Assembly: GCF_024362695.1 (NCBI RefSeq)
Contig: NC_065424.1
Coordinates: 5,120,786 to 5,184,785, forward strand
DNA length: 64,000 nucleotides
Reading direction: 5' to 3'
Origin: Pectinophora gossypiella
Taxonomy: Eukaryota; Arthropoda; Insecta; Lepidoptera; Gelechiidae
Positions 12,801-19,754 of the stretch are shown one piece after another. The stretch's first letter is position 1. Every line of letters starts with the position of its first letter. The translations under genes were made by a program, and so were the position numbers. The notes beneath the pieces were generated by a model, which had not been told where the DNA came from, searched no databases, and saw only the letters and a program-made list of their open reading frames with translations.

Positions 12801-15800
12801 TCTATGTTAAATACTATACAGAAATACATTACAACACAAGTGACAAAGTTAAAATGAACAAAAAAATATTTTGAAGGTACCTACCCAGAACATATAATTA
12901 ATGAATAACCTTTACTTATGTTTTTTCGTAATAAAATTTCTCAAAATTAATTAACCTCTATATATCACTATTGCTCGCCATAAATTGTGACAATACATTG
13001 TTACAACTCTTATTAATTGGTTACCTACATAAGTTTTAACAAAATAATAATATAATCTTAAGAGATACTTAAACAAAAATATACTACTTAACTTGTAAAA
13101 GACAAAAGATATTAAATACAAAAAAGTTAGCCATTATTTTAAAATACTATTCACTTCACTATCACTAGAACTATCTTCTAAATTACTTGTGTCTATAAAT
13201 TCTATATCAGATTCAAGCGGATAATGCAGCAAAAGCTCTCTGGCTTCGGAAGAAAGAATCATTCCCTTTTGCTTTGTCATTCGAGGTCTAAGACTCGTTA
13301 TCACTGGATCAGAAGACAATAGAAGATTATGCAAAATGTCTTCATTTGTCGCTGTCCTACTTATTTTTCTGGAATGGTTCTCTCTGTGTTTCCGGAAGTC
13401 TTTGTTACGAGCTTCTGCTGCTTCTTCAGATAGTTTTCCTATGGGCATAGCACCAAAAATGGATATAATTCAAAATTTTCTCAGTACTGTAAAAACACTG
13501 CAAAGATGTATGTGGAATTTTATCCATGGTATTACATGCCATCGAGCTATTGATCCATGGAGCAGATATAATTAAACATTTTGGTGCTATGCCCATAGGA
13601 AAACTATCTGAAGAAGCAGCAGAAGCTCGTAACAAAGACTTCCGGAAACACAGAGAGAACCATTCCAGAAAAATAAGTAGGACAGCGACAAATGAAGACA
13701 ATTTGCATAATCTTCTATTGTCTTCTGATCCAGTGATAACGAGTCTTAGACCTCGAATGACAAAGCAAAAGGGAATGATTCTTTCTTCCGAAGCCAGAGA
13801 GCTTTTGCTGCATTATCCGCTTGAATCTGATATAGAATTTATAGACACAAGTAATTTAGAAGATAGTTCTAGTGATAGTGAAGTGAATAGTATTTTAAAA
13901 TAATGGCTAACTTTTTTGTATTTAATATCTTTTGTCTTTTACAAGTTAAGTAGTATATTTTTGTTTAAGTATCTCTTAAGATTATATTATTATTTTGTTA
14001 AAACTTATGTAGGTAACCAATTAATAAGAGTTGTAACAATGTATTGTCACAATTTATGGCGAGCAATAGTGATATATAGAGGTTAATTAATTTTGAGAAA
14101 TTTTATTACGAAAAAACATAAGTAAAGGTTATTCATTAATTATATGTTCTGGGTAGGTACCTTCAAAATATTTTTTTGTTCATTTTAACTTTGTCACTTG
14201 TGTTGTAATGTATTTCTGTATAGTATTTAACATAGAACTAAGCTTATAATAAATTAATAAAACATAAAACTGAATTTTGAAATGTTGAATTTTTTGTCTT
14301 TTTCTGACCCATTTCTTTCAAAGAATTCCAACTTTAGGCAGATGCTGATTTTGCATTTGAGTAGTCAACTAGACAAAGATTACAGAAAATAAGGTCTCGC
14401 GGCTGGATCGGTATGGACTTGGCAGAAATTTAACTGTCTTTGATACGTTTCATACAAAAAAAACAGAAAATGTTTTTTTCTGGCCAAAGTATAAACTTTA
14501 GGAAAAAATGACCTAACATAACATTTATTGTGTTTGATTAGCTCTATCTATTGGCATAATCAAATATGTGATAAACGAAAGTTGAATCGTAAGTCCCTGC
14601 AATAGCACTTTCGACCCAATGTGCGGCTATTAGCTGTTAAAAATACCTCTACCAACCCGCAGTGGAGCAGCGTGGTGGAGTATGCTCCATTCCCTTTCCT
14701 GTTAATTGATTTTGCCCAGCAGTGACTGCATGCCTACACAACAGTGTAGGCCGACAACTTGGAGCCATTTTTGATGGAAAAGTTTCAATAATTGTACATT
14801 GTTTTAAGTTTACGCGGTTATTATCATAATTAAAACACATAATAACGGGTTCTTACCGCGTTTAAAATAGGGATAAAAAATCTAATCCAATCTCATCAGT
14901 CATTCCGTGATCATGGCACTTGCAACAGTGTCGAAATATCGGGAGTCTCATATACCTATTTTAAACGCGGTAAGAACCCGATATTATGTGTTTTAATTAT
15001 AATATTGTAGTAATGCTTACGGCATGTTTCAGGGGTTTCATCGCTGTTGTCCACGCAGTCGTAAGCGCCGTCGCAGGCCCACAGTTTTGAGATGCAGCGC
15101 TTGTCACTTACACATTTGAAGCCCATGCAATCCGACTGCATACAAATATAATCGTCTTTAGTATCTTAAATTAATGACAGGTTTAAAAGGCTACTAGGCC
15201 AGAGCCGTTAAACCCTTTCCAAAAAAAAATCATACAAACAACCTCGTTTCACACGTACACTACACAACATTATCAACACGCGCAACTGTGTGTTTGACGT
15301 CTGAGAGCTGCCAATTACAATACCAAAAAATTGTTGAAAAGATGCTTTTATAATAATCAGTTAATATTTATTTAATTACTACACAAATCACAAACAAGAT
15401 GTTTTTAACAGATTCACAATAAACAGGCTATACAGGGTGTTAGTGACATCGTAAGGGGGATGATTCAGATCATGATCCTGAGTTAATATCACGTGGAATT
15501 TTCCGGCGCAAAATTCATGAAAATTCTAGTGTTATATAATTTTTTCTCAGTTGCATACTTTTAAAACTCCCATACATTCCATACTTTTTCTTTTTTTTTT
15601 ACTTTGTTACTCCACCGACAAGAGCGCAGCTCTTAAATAGAGAGAGAGAGAATTTTAAAACCGTTTTTGTAGATGCGATGCGGAGTGGAGACATGAAACT
15701 ATCGACAAATCACGTATGGAAGACAAGGAGACAGAATATCTCTATCGCACGCTGTAATTGAACCATTTCATACCGTCTTCACTCCACTTTAGTATTAACG

Positions 15801-18164
15801 CACCCTTAGTGATAAAAAAGGAATATTGCTATTCGACATTTCTCATTATATGCGCAAATGTCAAATTTCAATATTGCCTTTTAAATGAATTGCTTTAATG
15901 TGGCTTTCTTGGATAGGAGAGGTTAAAAGGCCACATTGAAGAAATTCATGTCAAGCAATATTGCTATTTGACATTTGTGTGGATTTTTTAGATGAATTGC
16001 TTCGATTTGGTCTTTTTAACCCCCCTGTAGTTAAATAATGGGTTTCGATTTTAAAAGCACAGGTCTTACAACTTTAACCCTTTTACAGACAGAGACCATG
16101 GGTCATTGATGGTTCATAATAGGTGGTATGACACCTTGGAATCGGAACGTCCGTAGACGTTTTGTCCTTGAAAGTGTTAAAAGGGTTAATCAACTTACAT
16201 AGGGACGTTTAACCCCTGTACAATTTTTTTCATCGCTGCCATCCAGACAGTCTGTCTTGTTGTTGCACAGCCAAGTGAGCTTGATACACTTCTTCTTGTC
16301 TTCGCAGAGGAAGTGGTGGGTAGTGTTGCACAGCCCAGGATCCGGAGTCTGGTCGGCTGGGAGGGAAGACATTATTTGGTAAACCAGTCGGTAATATTTC
16401 ATTTATTACCATTATAATTATGTAAAATTAACAATTCAAAACCTTACATGTCTTATGATTCAATTCATTCAGTGATAATATACAAAATATCTTTTTGTTG
16501 TCCTATGTACCTTTACAAAACCATTATACAGGATGTTAGTGAAATCGTAACTAATACTAAGGGGATGATTCAGATCATGATTCTGAGTTGATATCAGGTA
16601 GAATTTCTTGTCGGAAAAATCATGATATTTTTTATTTATTTTTTTGAATTATTTTCCATTACATACTTTTGTGACGGAAAATTCCACTTGATATCAACTC
16701 AGAATCATGATCTGAAACATTCCTCAAAGTTTTCGTTACGATGTCACAAACACCCTGTATACCTAGTCTATGTGAGTGGAAGATTGTTAATCAAACATAC
16801 ATACATAAACACGCCCGTAATCCCTAATGGGGTGGACAGAGTTACAAGTAATCAAAGATAACTCATCTCTTCCTCAATTTATACCTATACTACAGTTTAT
16901 TTTGTAATGCTTATTTTTGTTTTTTTTTTTATGTTCTATTTTACATTGTAAGTAATATTAAGGCTAGTTTTTAATAAAAAAAATAACTGCTTCCCCAAGA
17001 TTCAGGCATTGCGTACTTTGGGGACCTATGTACAACCCTGTAGGTAAATATTTTTAGAATATATTTCTAATTTTAAGTACTTAAACATATTTGTACTTAC
17101 ATCTTTTATTTTGTGCAATAAAGTTTATTATTAATAATAACTTGCAGTTCCTATTGCTAGTCGTATATTATTTAAATTAAGTATTTGAGTTGCAATCTCT
17201 GTTGATTAGTTTACAAGGAAAAAGGCTGTGATCAATAAATACTTATACTTTGCTCTTCCTGATAAGCTTTACCAGATAGCATATTTATCCTAATAAGTCC
17301 CAGTATCCCAGACAAAACAGTTAAACAATTAAGTTTCCTGTGGTTATTATTATTGTTGGCAAATTTTGCGTCAATCTTACAAGACTTGTATCCCATTGTC
17401 CACGGTTTCCCAAGATACAGACTCTCCTAGTTTGGGAGCCTCTGTTAATTTTTTAAAACTTATAACTATTGTTAACGCATTAGCTTATGCTGCTAGTGTA
17501 CTTAATAAATAATAATAATAATAATAATATTGTACCCTACCTGAAACATATGCCTTCTTTCTTTTTTATATTATTTCTGATAATAAAATCATTTTGATTT
17601 TAAAAACATCATCATCAATTTAAGAGCCACGCTCTTGTCGGTGTAGCATTTTCTCTCCATGCTACATAACACATAACATACATAAATAGCTATATACGTC
17701 CCACTGCTGGGCACAGGCCTCCCCTCAATCAACCGGAGGGGGTATGGAGCATACTCCACCACGCTGCTCCACTGCGGGTTGGTGGAGGTGTTTTTACGGC
17801 TAATAGCCGGGACCAACGGCTTAACGTGCCCTCCGAAGCACGGAATCATCTTACTTTTTCGGACAATCAAGTGATTTTGAAAAATAAAAGAAAAAATACA
17901 TATGGAGTTTGAATGTCAAAAGTACTTTAGACCTTAAGACCGAGTTAATTAGAAATAATACTTACTACATAGATTTTCATCGGAACCGTCCAAGCAATCA
18001 ACCTTCCCGTCACAATACTGATGGTTGAAGATACAAGTCCCATCGCTGCAGTGGATTCTATTCTCCCCCAGACATTCTTGTTCGTAAACCTGCATGTAGT
18101 CTGCAAACTCCGCCGAACATAGCAGGATGGTAGACAGGAAGAATAAAATGTGAATGTTGGCCAT
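716..18164 (-). CDS. VgR: Vitellogenin receptor-like (LDL receptor superfamily), 5' part of gene
   Basis: Eleven coding exons read on the minus strand: 18164-17966, 16356-16199, 15135-15021, 10676-10500, 8033-7767, 6953-6856, 5914-5807, 5376-5192, 3216-3024, 2356-2200 and 874-716. All have AG/GT borders and phases that join without a stop (1816 nt, 605 codons plus 1 nt); the gene continues beyond position 1. The start ATG (18162-18164) opens a hydrophobic signal peptide (residues 1-18). Then come four LDLa repeats (about residues 31-66, 76-112, 121-157, 175-215), each with a C-D-x-x-x-D-C-x-D-x-S-D-E-type calcium box, two EGF-like modules (about 220-303), a degenerate YWTD propeller (about 306-565; LYW, IYFGD, MYWAD, LYFID) and a third EGF (about 570-605). 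Insect vitellogenin receptors (Drosophila yolkless) begin this way, and four repeats in the first cluster is the lepidopteran count. They take up yolk proteins into oocytes by clathrin-coated endocytosis. The second ligand-binding cluster, membrane segment and tail lie outside the window, so another LDLR-family member cannot be fully excluded. Confidence 0.75.
1890..2165. repeat. Duplicated intron segment (partner at 4290-5165)
   Basis: From atcaactcagaatcacg through ttggatttgaattttatata to acaaagatatggtacagcgc the sequence recurs at 4290-5165. The partner is split by about 290 bp (about 4405-4690) and by the palindromic element 4721-5053. The segments lie in neighbouring receptor introns (10 and 8), so this is a local segmental duplication or two copies of one compound repeat. 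A related junction also occurs at 61530-61560. Confidence 0.6.
2200..6953 (-). CDS. Exons 6-10 of the receptor: YWTD beta-propeller
   Basis: Exons 6953-6856, 5914-5807, 5376-5192, 3216-3024 and 2356-2200. They encode propeller strands with YWTD-like motifs (KFLYWVE, HIYFGD, EMYWAD, RLYFID, GIYFGD) and the following G-L-A-V-D / D-I-A-L-D-W pattern typical of LDLR-type blades. In receptors of this family the propeller drives acid-dependent release of ligand in endosomes. The motifs are more divergent than in vertebrate LDLR, as is usual for insect vitellogenin receptors. The intron before exon 8 (5377-5806) carries two small fold-back elements. Confidence 0.8.
2668..2990 (+). repeat. tRNA-headed SINE, family B
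   Basis: Head gccatggtagcccagttgg with B box aggttcgaatcc, tail tgacctaacctgtattgggc and ggtcagacaggcagtcgct-type sequence. Other copies: 11590-11945, 34795-35130 (-), 40810-40915 (partial), 60275-60605 (-). The copy ends about 35 bp from the receptor exon 9 donor. Confidence 0.75.
3696..4093. mobile_element. Family 2 fold-back element (cagggtgttagtgacatcg ends)
   Basis: Inverted ends tacagggtgtta-tgacatcg and cgatgtcac-ttacacccc, with inner inverted motifs gattctgagttgatatcaag / cttgatatcaactcagaat. Here the loop is enlarged by about 160 bp. Other copies: 1890-1972 (half), 4130-4358, 15430-15540 (half), 16529-16761, 41240-41464, 50495-50690, 56638-56831 and 59146-59285. The intact copies are about 195-235 bp. 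No coding capacity. Confidence 0.75.
4721..5053. mobile_element. Palindromic element (ggtgctcccacact ends)
   Basis: Ends aaggtgctcccacacttgcc and gcagtgtgggagcacc, with an inner series of direct and inverted 'tgtttactaacatt' motifs. It interrupts sequence that is continuous at 2029-2165, showing it is a later insertion. In receptor intron 8. Confidence 0.65.
5951..6275 (+). repeat. tRNA-headed SINE, family A, full-length copy
   Basis: Head cctccgtggtctagtggtta with B box gggttcgattcccg, body with cactttgtgagactgtcc and gtgcttcggaaggcacgtta-type core, tail caacccgcagtggagcagcg to gaggcctgtgcc. Other copies: 2524-2645, 12201-14735 (split), 17668-17880 (- tail), 22987-23300, 26351-26640, 31433-31765, 42745-42902 (-), 44625-44948 (- full), 47318-47610 (-), 58170-58430 (-). 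Polymerase III-type retroposon, not a functional tRNA. Confidence 0.8.
6430..6575 (+). repeat. LINE 3' coding-tail fragment
   Basis: tctgaaccggtgtgtgtgta ... gcaaatggaattccatagtc ... ggaaataggcgtgagttta. The same block occurs at 1718-1890 and 57795-57935; in the best frame it reads RLMNVEEARQVCQ and RSKWNSIVSAYP. Probably the 3' end of an RTE-like element; all copies are short. Confidence 0.55.
7355..7650. mobile_element. Family 8 repeat (ctaaacgtcaaaacacgaaat)
   Basis: Carries gactagttggaaaa at one end plus gtgacgaaatgtcgcac- and atgacgtca-type motifs. Other copies or parts: 8395-8590, 10140-10185, 45165-45375, 62075-62120, 62310-62390. Probably a non-autonomous DNA element; ends not resolved. 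Confidence 0.5.
7767..8033 (-). CDS. Exon 5 of the receptor: tandem EGF-like modules
   Basis: A 267-nt exon entered in phase 1 and left in phase 1. It encodes two cysteine-rich modules. The first runs from CTNETC to NTC. The second runs from MCSEARPRC through CHCEEGYLLDG, the C-x-C-x-x-G-(Y/F) signature of EGF/cEGF domains in LDLR relatives. The position between the LDLa cluster and the propeller is standard for this superfamily. The propeller follows in the next exon. Confidence 0.8.
8690..9012. mobile_element. Family 1 fold-back element, short variant
   Basis: About 320 bp with both termini but lacking the internal block that begins cagttaagtagacagcacg. The copy at 10712-11022 lacks the same block and lies in the opposite orientation, so the two belong to one deletion subfamily. 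Both are in intron 4 of the receptor gene. Confidence 0.75.
9330..9780. other. Unexplained intron segment with a GC-rich block
   Basis: 9330-9530 has repeated 'cgttt' and 'ccgaa' motifs; 9590-9770 is GC-rich (ccgccgcctctcggcccttc, aaaacccgacaccaccc, cgcgcttggcgccg) in an otherwise AT-rich intron. No match elsewhere in the window and no protein family recognised in the 91-codon frame 9500-9775. Confidence 0.3.
10500..18164 (-). CDS. Exons 1-4 of the receptor: signal peptide and four LDLa repeats
   Basis: One LDL-receptor class A repeat per exon. Exon 1 (18164-17966) holds the signal peptide and repeat 1, ending DCLDGSDENLC. Exon 2 (16356-16199) holds repeat 2, ending DCLDGSDEKNC. Exon 3 (15135-15021) holds repeat 3 with DCVDNSDETPETC, a longer last loop and Asn for the usual Gly. 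Exon 4 (10676-10500) holds repeat 4 with DCKDGSDEGDFC. The six-cysteine spacing and the acidic Ca2+ cage residues are intact in all four. Potential N-glycosylation sites (N-T-T, N-K-T) lie in repeats 2 and 4. The introns are 1-4 kb and full of repeats, including the Transib palindrome between exons 3 and 4. Confidence 0.85.
10712..11022. mobile_element. Family 1 fold-back element, short variant, inverted
   Basis: Begins ttggccccgattcctgcag and ends with ggaattagcacca. It is the inverted counterpart of the copy at 8690-9012 with the same internal deletion, and it begins about 36 bp upstream (in gene sense) of receptor exon 4. Confidence 0.75.
11043..11435. mobile_element. Inverted-repeat element (cagtcggattgtataatccg ends)
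   Basis: Terminal inverted repeats of about 24 bp, gcagtcggattgtataatcc and ggattatacaatccgactgc, enclose about 390 bp with further symmetric acgattagctg / cagctagccgt motifs. The flanks are atatat-rich, so the duplication is ambiguous. In receptor intron 3. Confidence 0.6.
11590..11945 (+). repeat. tRNA-headed SINE, family B, with inverted flanking repeats
   Basis: Full copy bracketed by a repeat that reads forward at 11455-11560 (agctcggtgaggtgtgggta) and reversed at 11945-12105. The same flanking repeat occurs at 20805-20860, 31765-31905 and 44975-45145. Confidence 0.7.
13134..13448 (-). pseudogene. Transib transposase C-terminal fragment (left arm)
   Basis: Inverted duplicate of the right-arm fragment, 104 codons from MPIGKLSEEAAEARNK to the same C-terminus. 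It differs by Ile for Asn after TATNED. The inverted arm stops about 10 bp before this ATG, so the coding context upstream is spacer sequence. Confidence 0.75.
13526..13903 (+). pseudogene. Transib transposase C-terminal fragment (right arm)
   Basis: 125 codons from the first ATG, and the frame is open somewhat further upstream (about 13493). It ends SSSDSEVNSILK before TAA. It contains the Transib/RAG1-like C-terminal motif SEEAAEARNKDFRKHRENH. The upstream catalytic core with the first two acidic residues is missing, so this is a fragment and not a working enzyme. Confidence 0.75.
14797..15003. mobile_element. Family 5 fold-back element beside receptor exon 3
   Basis: Ends aattaaaacacataat and attatgtgttttaatta, inner gggttcttaccgcgtttaa / ttaaacgcggtaagaaccc. 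Other copies: 33698-34065, 35505-35690, 54108-54247, 55996-56152. This copy stops about 12 bp short of the exon 3 splice donor (15020-15015). Confidence 0.75.
16529..16761. mobile_element. Family 2 fold-back element, intact copy
   Basis: About 230 bp from caggatgttagtgaaatcg to acgatgtcacaaacaccctg, internally palindromic. In receptor intron 1. Confidence 0.75.
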
Positions 18165-18189
18165 TTCTCAAGCTGTAATAAAACAAAGT

Positions 18190-18340
18190 TTATTTCAATC
18201 AATCAATCAATCAATAATACTTTATTGCACAACAACATATATAAAGGACATAAACATACGAATAAAAAATAAGCACAATAGGCGGCCTTATTGCTAAACA
18301 GCAATTTCTGCCAGGCAACCTTAGGGTGAAAGAAGATTAT
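18190..18340 (-). repeat. LINE 3'-UTR fragment upstream of the receptor start
   Basis: (caat)n then tactttattgcac, and ggcggccttattgctaaaca with gcaatttctgccaggcaacc. Same family as 10262-10400 (-), 25990-26210, 27170-27270, 39225-39345 and 61562-61680 (-). It begins about 18 bp outside the receptor exon 1 acceptor, inside the 5'-UTR intron. Confidence 0.65.
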
Positions 18341-18539
18341 TCATTGGAGCACGGGCTGGTGCAATGAACATAATGATACCAACATAACAAAAAAGAATAA
18401 TAAATAATATATACTTATCTAAAGAAATAATATAAAAATATATGTATAAACATACACACATATATACACGCATACATACAAATAGCCTATACAATATAAT
18501 ACATATAAGGAGAATAAGAAAATCACTTCAAAACTTTTT

Positions 18540-18960
18540 ATTTTATAAAGAATAAACCATCAATCCGCACTAAACATTTCGCCTCCTTCTTTTTGATGCG
18601 CACAGCGAAGGATTAGAACTGCCTGCCCTCAACTGTTTTTACAACTCATTATAATCTGGAAGTTTTCAAGGCTACAGTGAATAGGCGTTTGCTGGGTAAG
18701 CGTGACCACTCTACACCAGAGCTAGAGCATAATATTATTTTATTAAATATATATAGGTATAATTTACTGGAGAAACAAACCACCAATATTGAAGAGACTG
18801 ACATGGGTGTGTTACATCCACGTAAGAAGGTACTTAGACAAACCCACAATACCTACACTAAAGGACAATTTACAGCCATATTTGGTAATTTCTAGAACAG
18901 ATCTTATGAGGAACTATATGGTTATTTTTTATTCTATGATATTATCGACAGGTCAGGAGA
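18540..18960 (+). pseudogene. LINE coding-tail relic between receptor and HADHB
   Basis: From about 18568 it reads SFFLMRTAKD, an in-frame TAG where Trp is expected, NCLPSTVFTTHYNLEVFKA and TVNRRLLGKRD: the C-terminus of an insect LINE ORF2. It continues for about 60 codons of less certain sequence. No function; it marks ancient insertion in the shared upstream region. Confidence 0.6.
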
Positions 18961-19754
18961 CTACCCTATATTAACCTATACCGCAAGCGGCGTGCGGCGT
19001 GTCACGTAAGAGCGCCACGGTGGCAGTGGCAGCTAACGGAGCGGTGGTTGAATCAAAATATGTTTAAAAAAATAAGAATTATAGTTTTCTCGCACATTAT
19101 TGAACAATACTACTACTTAATTACTACGTGTCAAGCACATGGTTACATGGTGAATCACAGAAACAACACCTAATTGCCTTTCTTTGTTAAAACTTACCTT
19201 AGTTCAATTTAATGTGTCGCATTTGTGAAATTAGACTAAAATCAAATTAATTTACAATTAATTAAATTAATAAATCAACATAAAATTAAACGACTGCTTC
19301 GGCGGAGTCTCGGAGACTAGAAGAAAGAAAACGGTTGCAGGAGAAATAGAGAAACGTTTCAAAAAAACTACCCTCATTTGTCATTATTGTCTGCGTTTTA
19401 TTAATGCTACTTATACAGATATCGGCATGATCTAATTAAACCTTGAGAAAAAGCTGCAACAACTAAACTCATGTTTTTCTTGAACATTGGTTGTGCCGAC
19501 ATACTTTAAGAGTGAGATAGAACATTGAAGATAAAAATGATCTATCTCTGTCTAAAAAAACACATAAACCTTTACAGGAGCCGGAAATAAAGCGCATATT
19601 GCAAAGTGGCTGTCTTCATTGACAGGTCAGAGTCCAACTTTCCTCATAGTTTTTAGAACTTTTCTTAGATAATAAAACATTTTTCACATTAGTTTTCCCG
19701 TTGCAGAACTCTCCGTGTTATCTTCCAATAACCAGTGAAAGTGTTCTGGTAATC

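Larger units (their letters stand above)
12414..14623. mobile_element. Palindromic Transib-type transposon derivative (two inverted 3' ends)
   Basis: Inverted arms 12414-13458 and 13579-14623 (about 1045 bp each) are nearly identical; one substitution was noticed (Ile versus Asn codon). A spacer of about 120 bp separates them. Both ends start CACATTGGGTCG and the element is flanked by a perfect 5-bp duplication CGGCT (12409-12413, 14624-14628) inside a SINE. Each arm carries the C-terminal part of a transposase (13448-13134 minus; 13526-13903 plus) with ELLIHGADIIKH, SEEAAEARNKDFRKHRE, SRTATNED and SSDPVITSLRP. These match the C-terminal region of Transib/RAG1-type DDE transposases, including the last acidic catalytic residue region. 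CAC-initial termini and 5-bp GC-rich duplications are Transib hallmarks. The N-terminal two thirds of the transposase are absent, so the element is non-autonomous. Confidence 0.85.
12201..14735 (+). repeat. tRNA-headed SINE (family A) split by the Transib element
   Basis: Left part 12201-12413 (head with A-box-like tggtctagtgattagagcg and B-box ggttcgattcc) and right part 14624-14735 (tail with caacccgcagtggagcagcg). Together they match the uninterrupted copy at 5951-6275. The SINE was present before the Transib-type insertion. Confidence 0.75.
18165..19705. promoter_or_regulatory. Divergent upstream region between receptor and HADHB genes
   Basis: The two genes are transcribed away from each other, with their ATGs 1590 bp apart. 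On the minus strand an acceptor (ttttattacag) ends 8 nt before the receptor ATG, so exon 1 described above is preceded by a 5'-UTR intron. A strong minus-strand donor (AAG|GTAAGTTTT, exon end at 19198) is the best candidate for the leader exon. On the plus strand an acceptor (cccgttgcag) ends at 19705, so HADHB also has a spliced 5' leader; its donor was not identified. The region holds a LINE 3' end (18190-18340) and a decayed LINE coding tail (18540-18960). The repeat-poor stretch 18970-19705 is the likeliest shared promoter; no TATA box was assigned. Confidence 0.45.

Noticed and set aside
13426..13701. 91-codon minus-strand frame across the palindrome centre
   Set aside because: It is an antisense reading of the Transib arms; the sense frames carry the transposase motifs.
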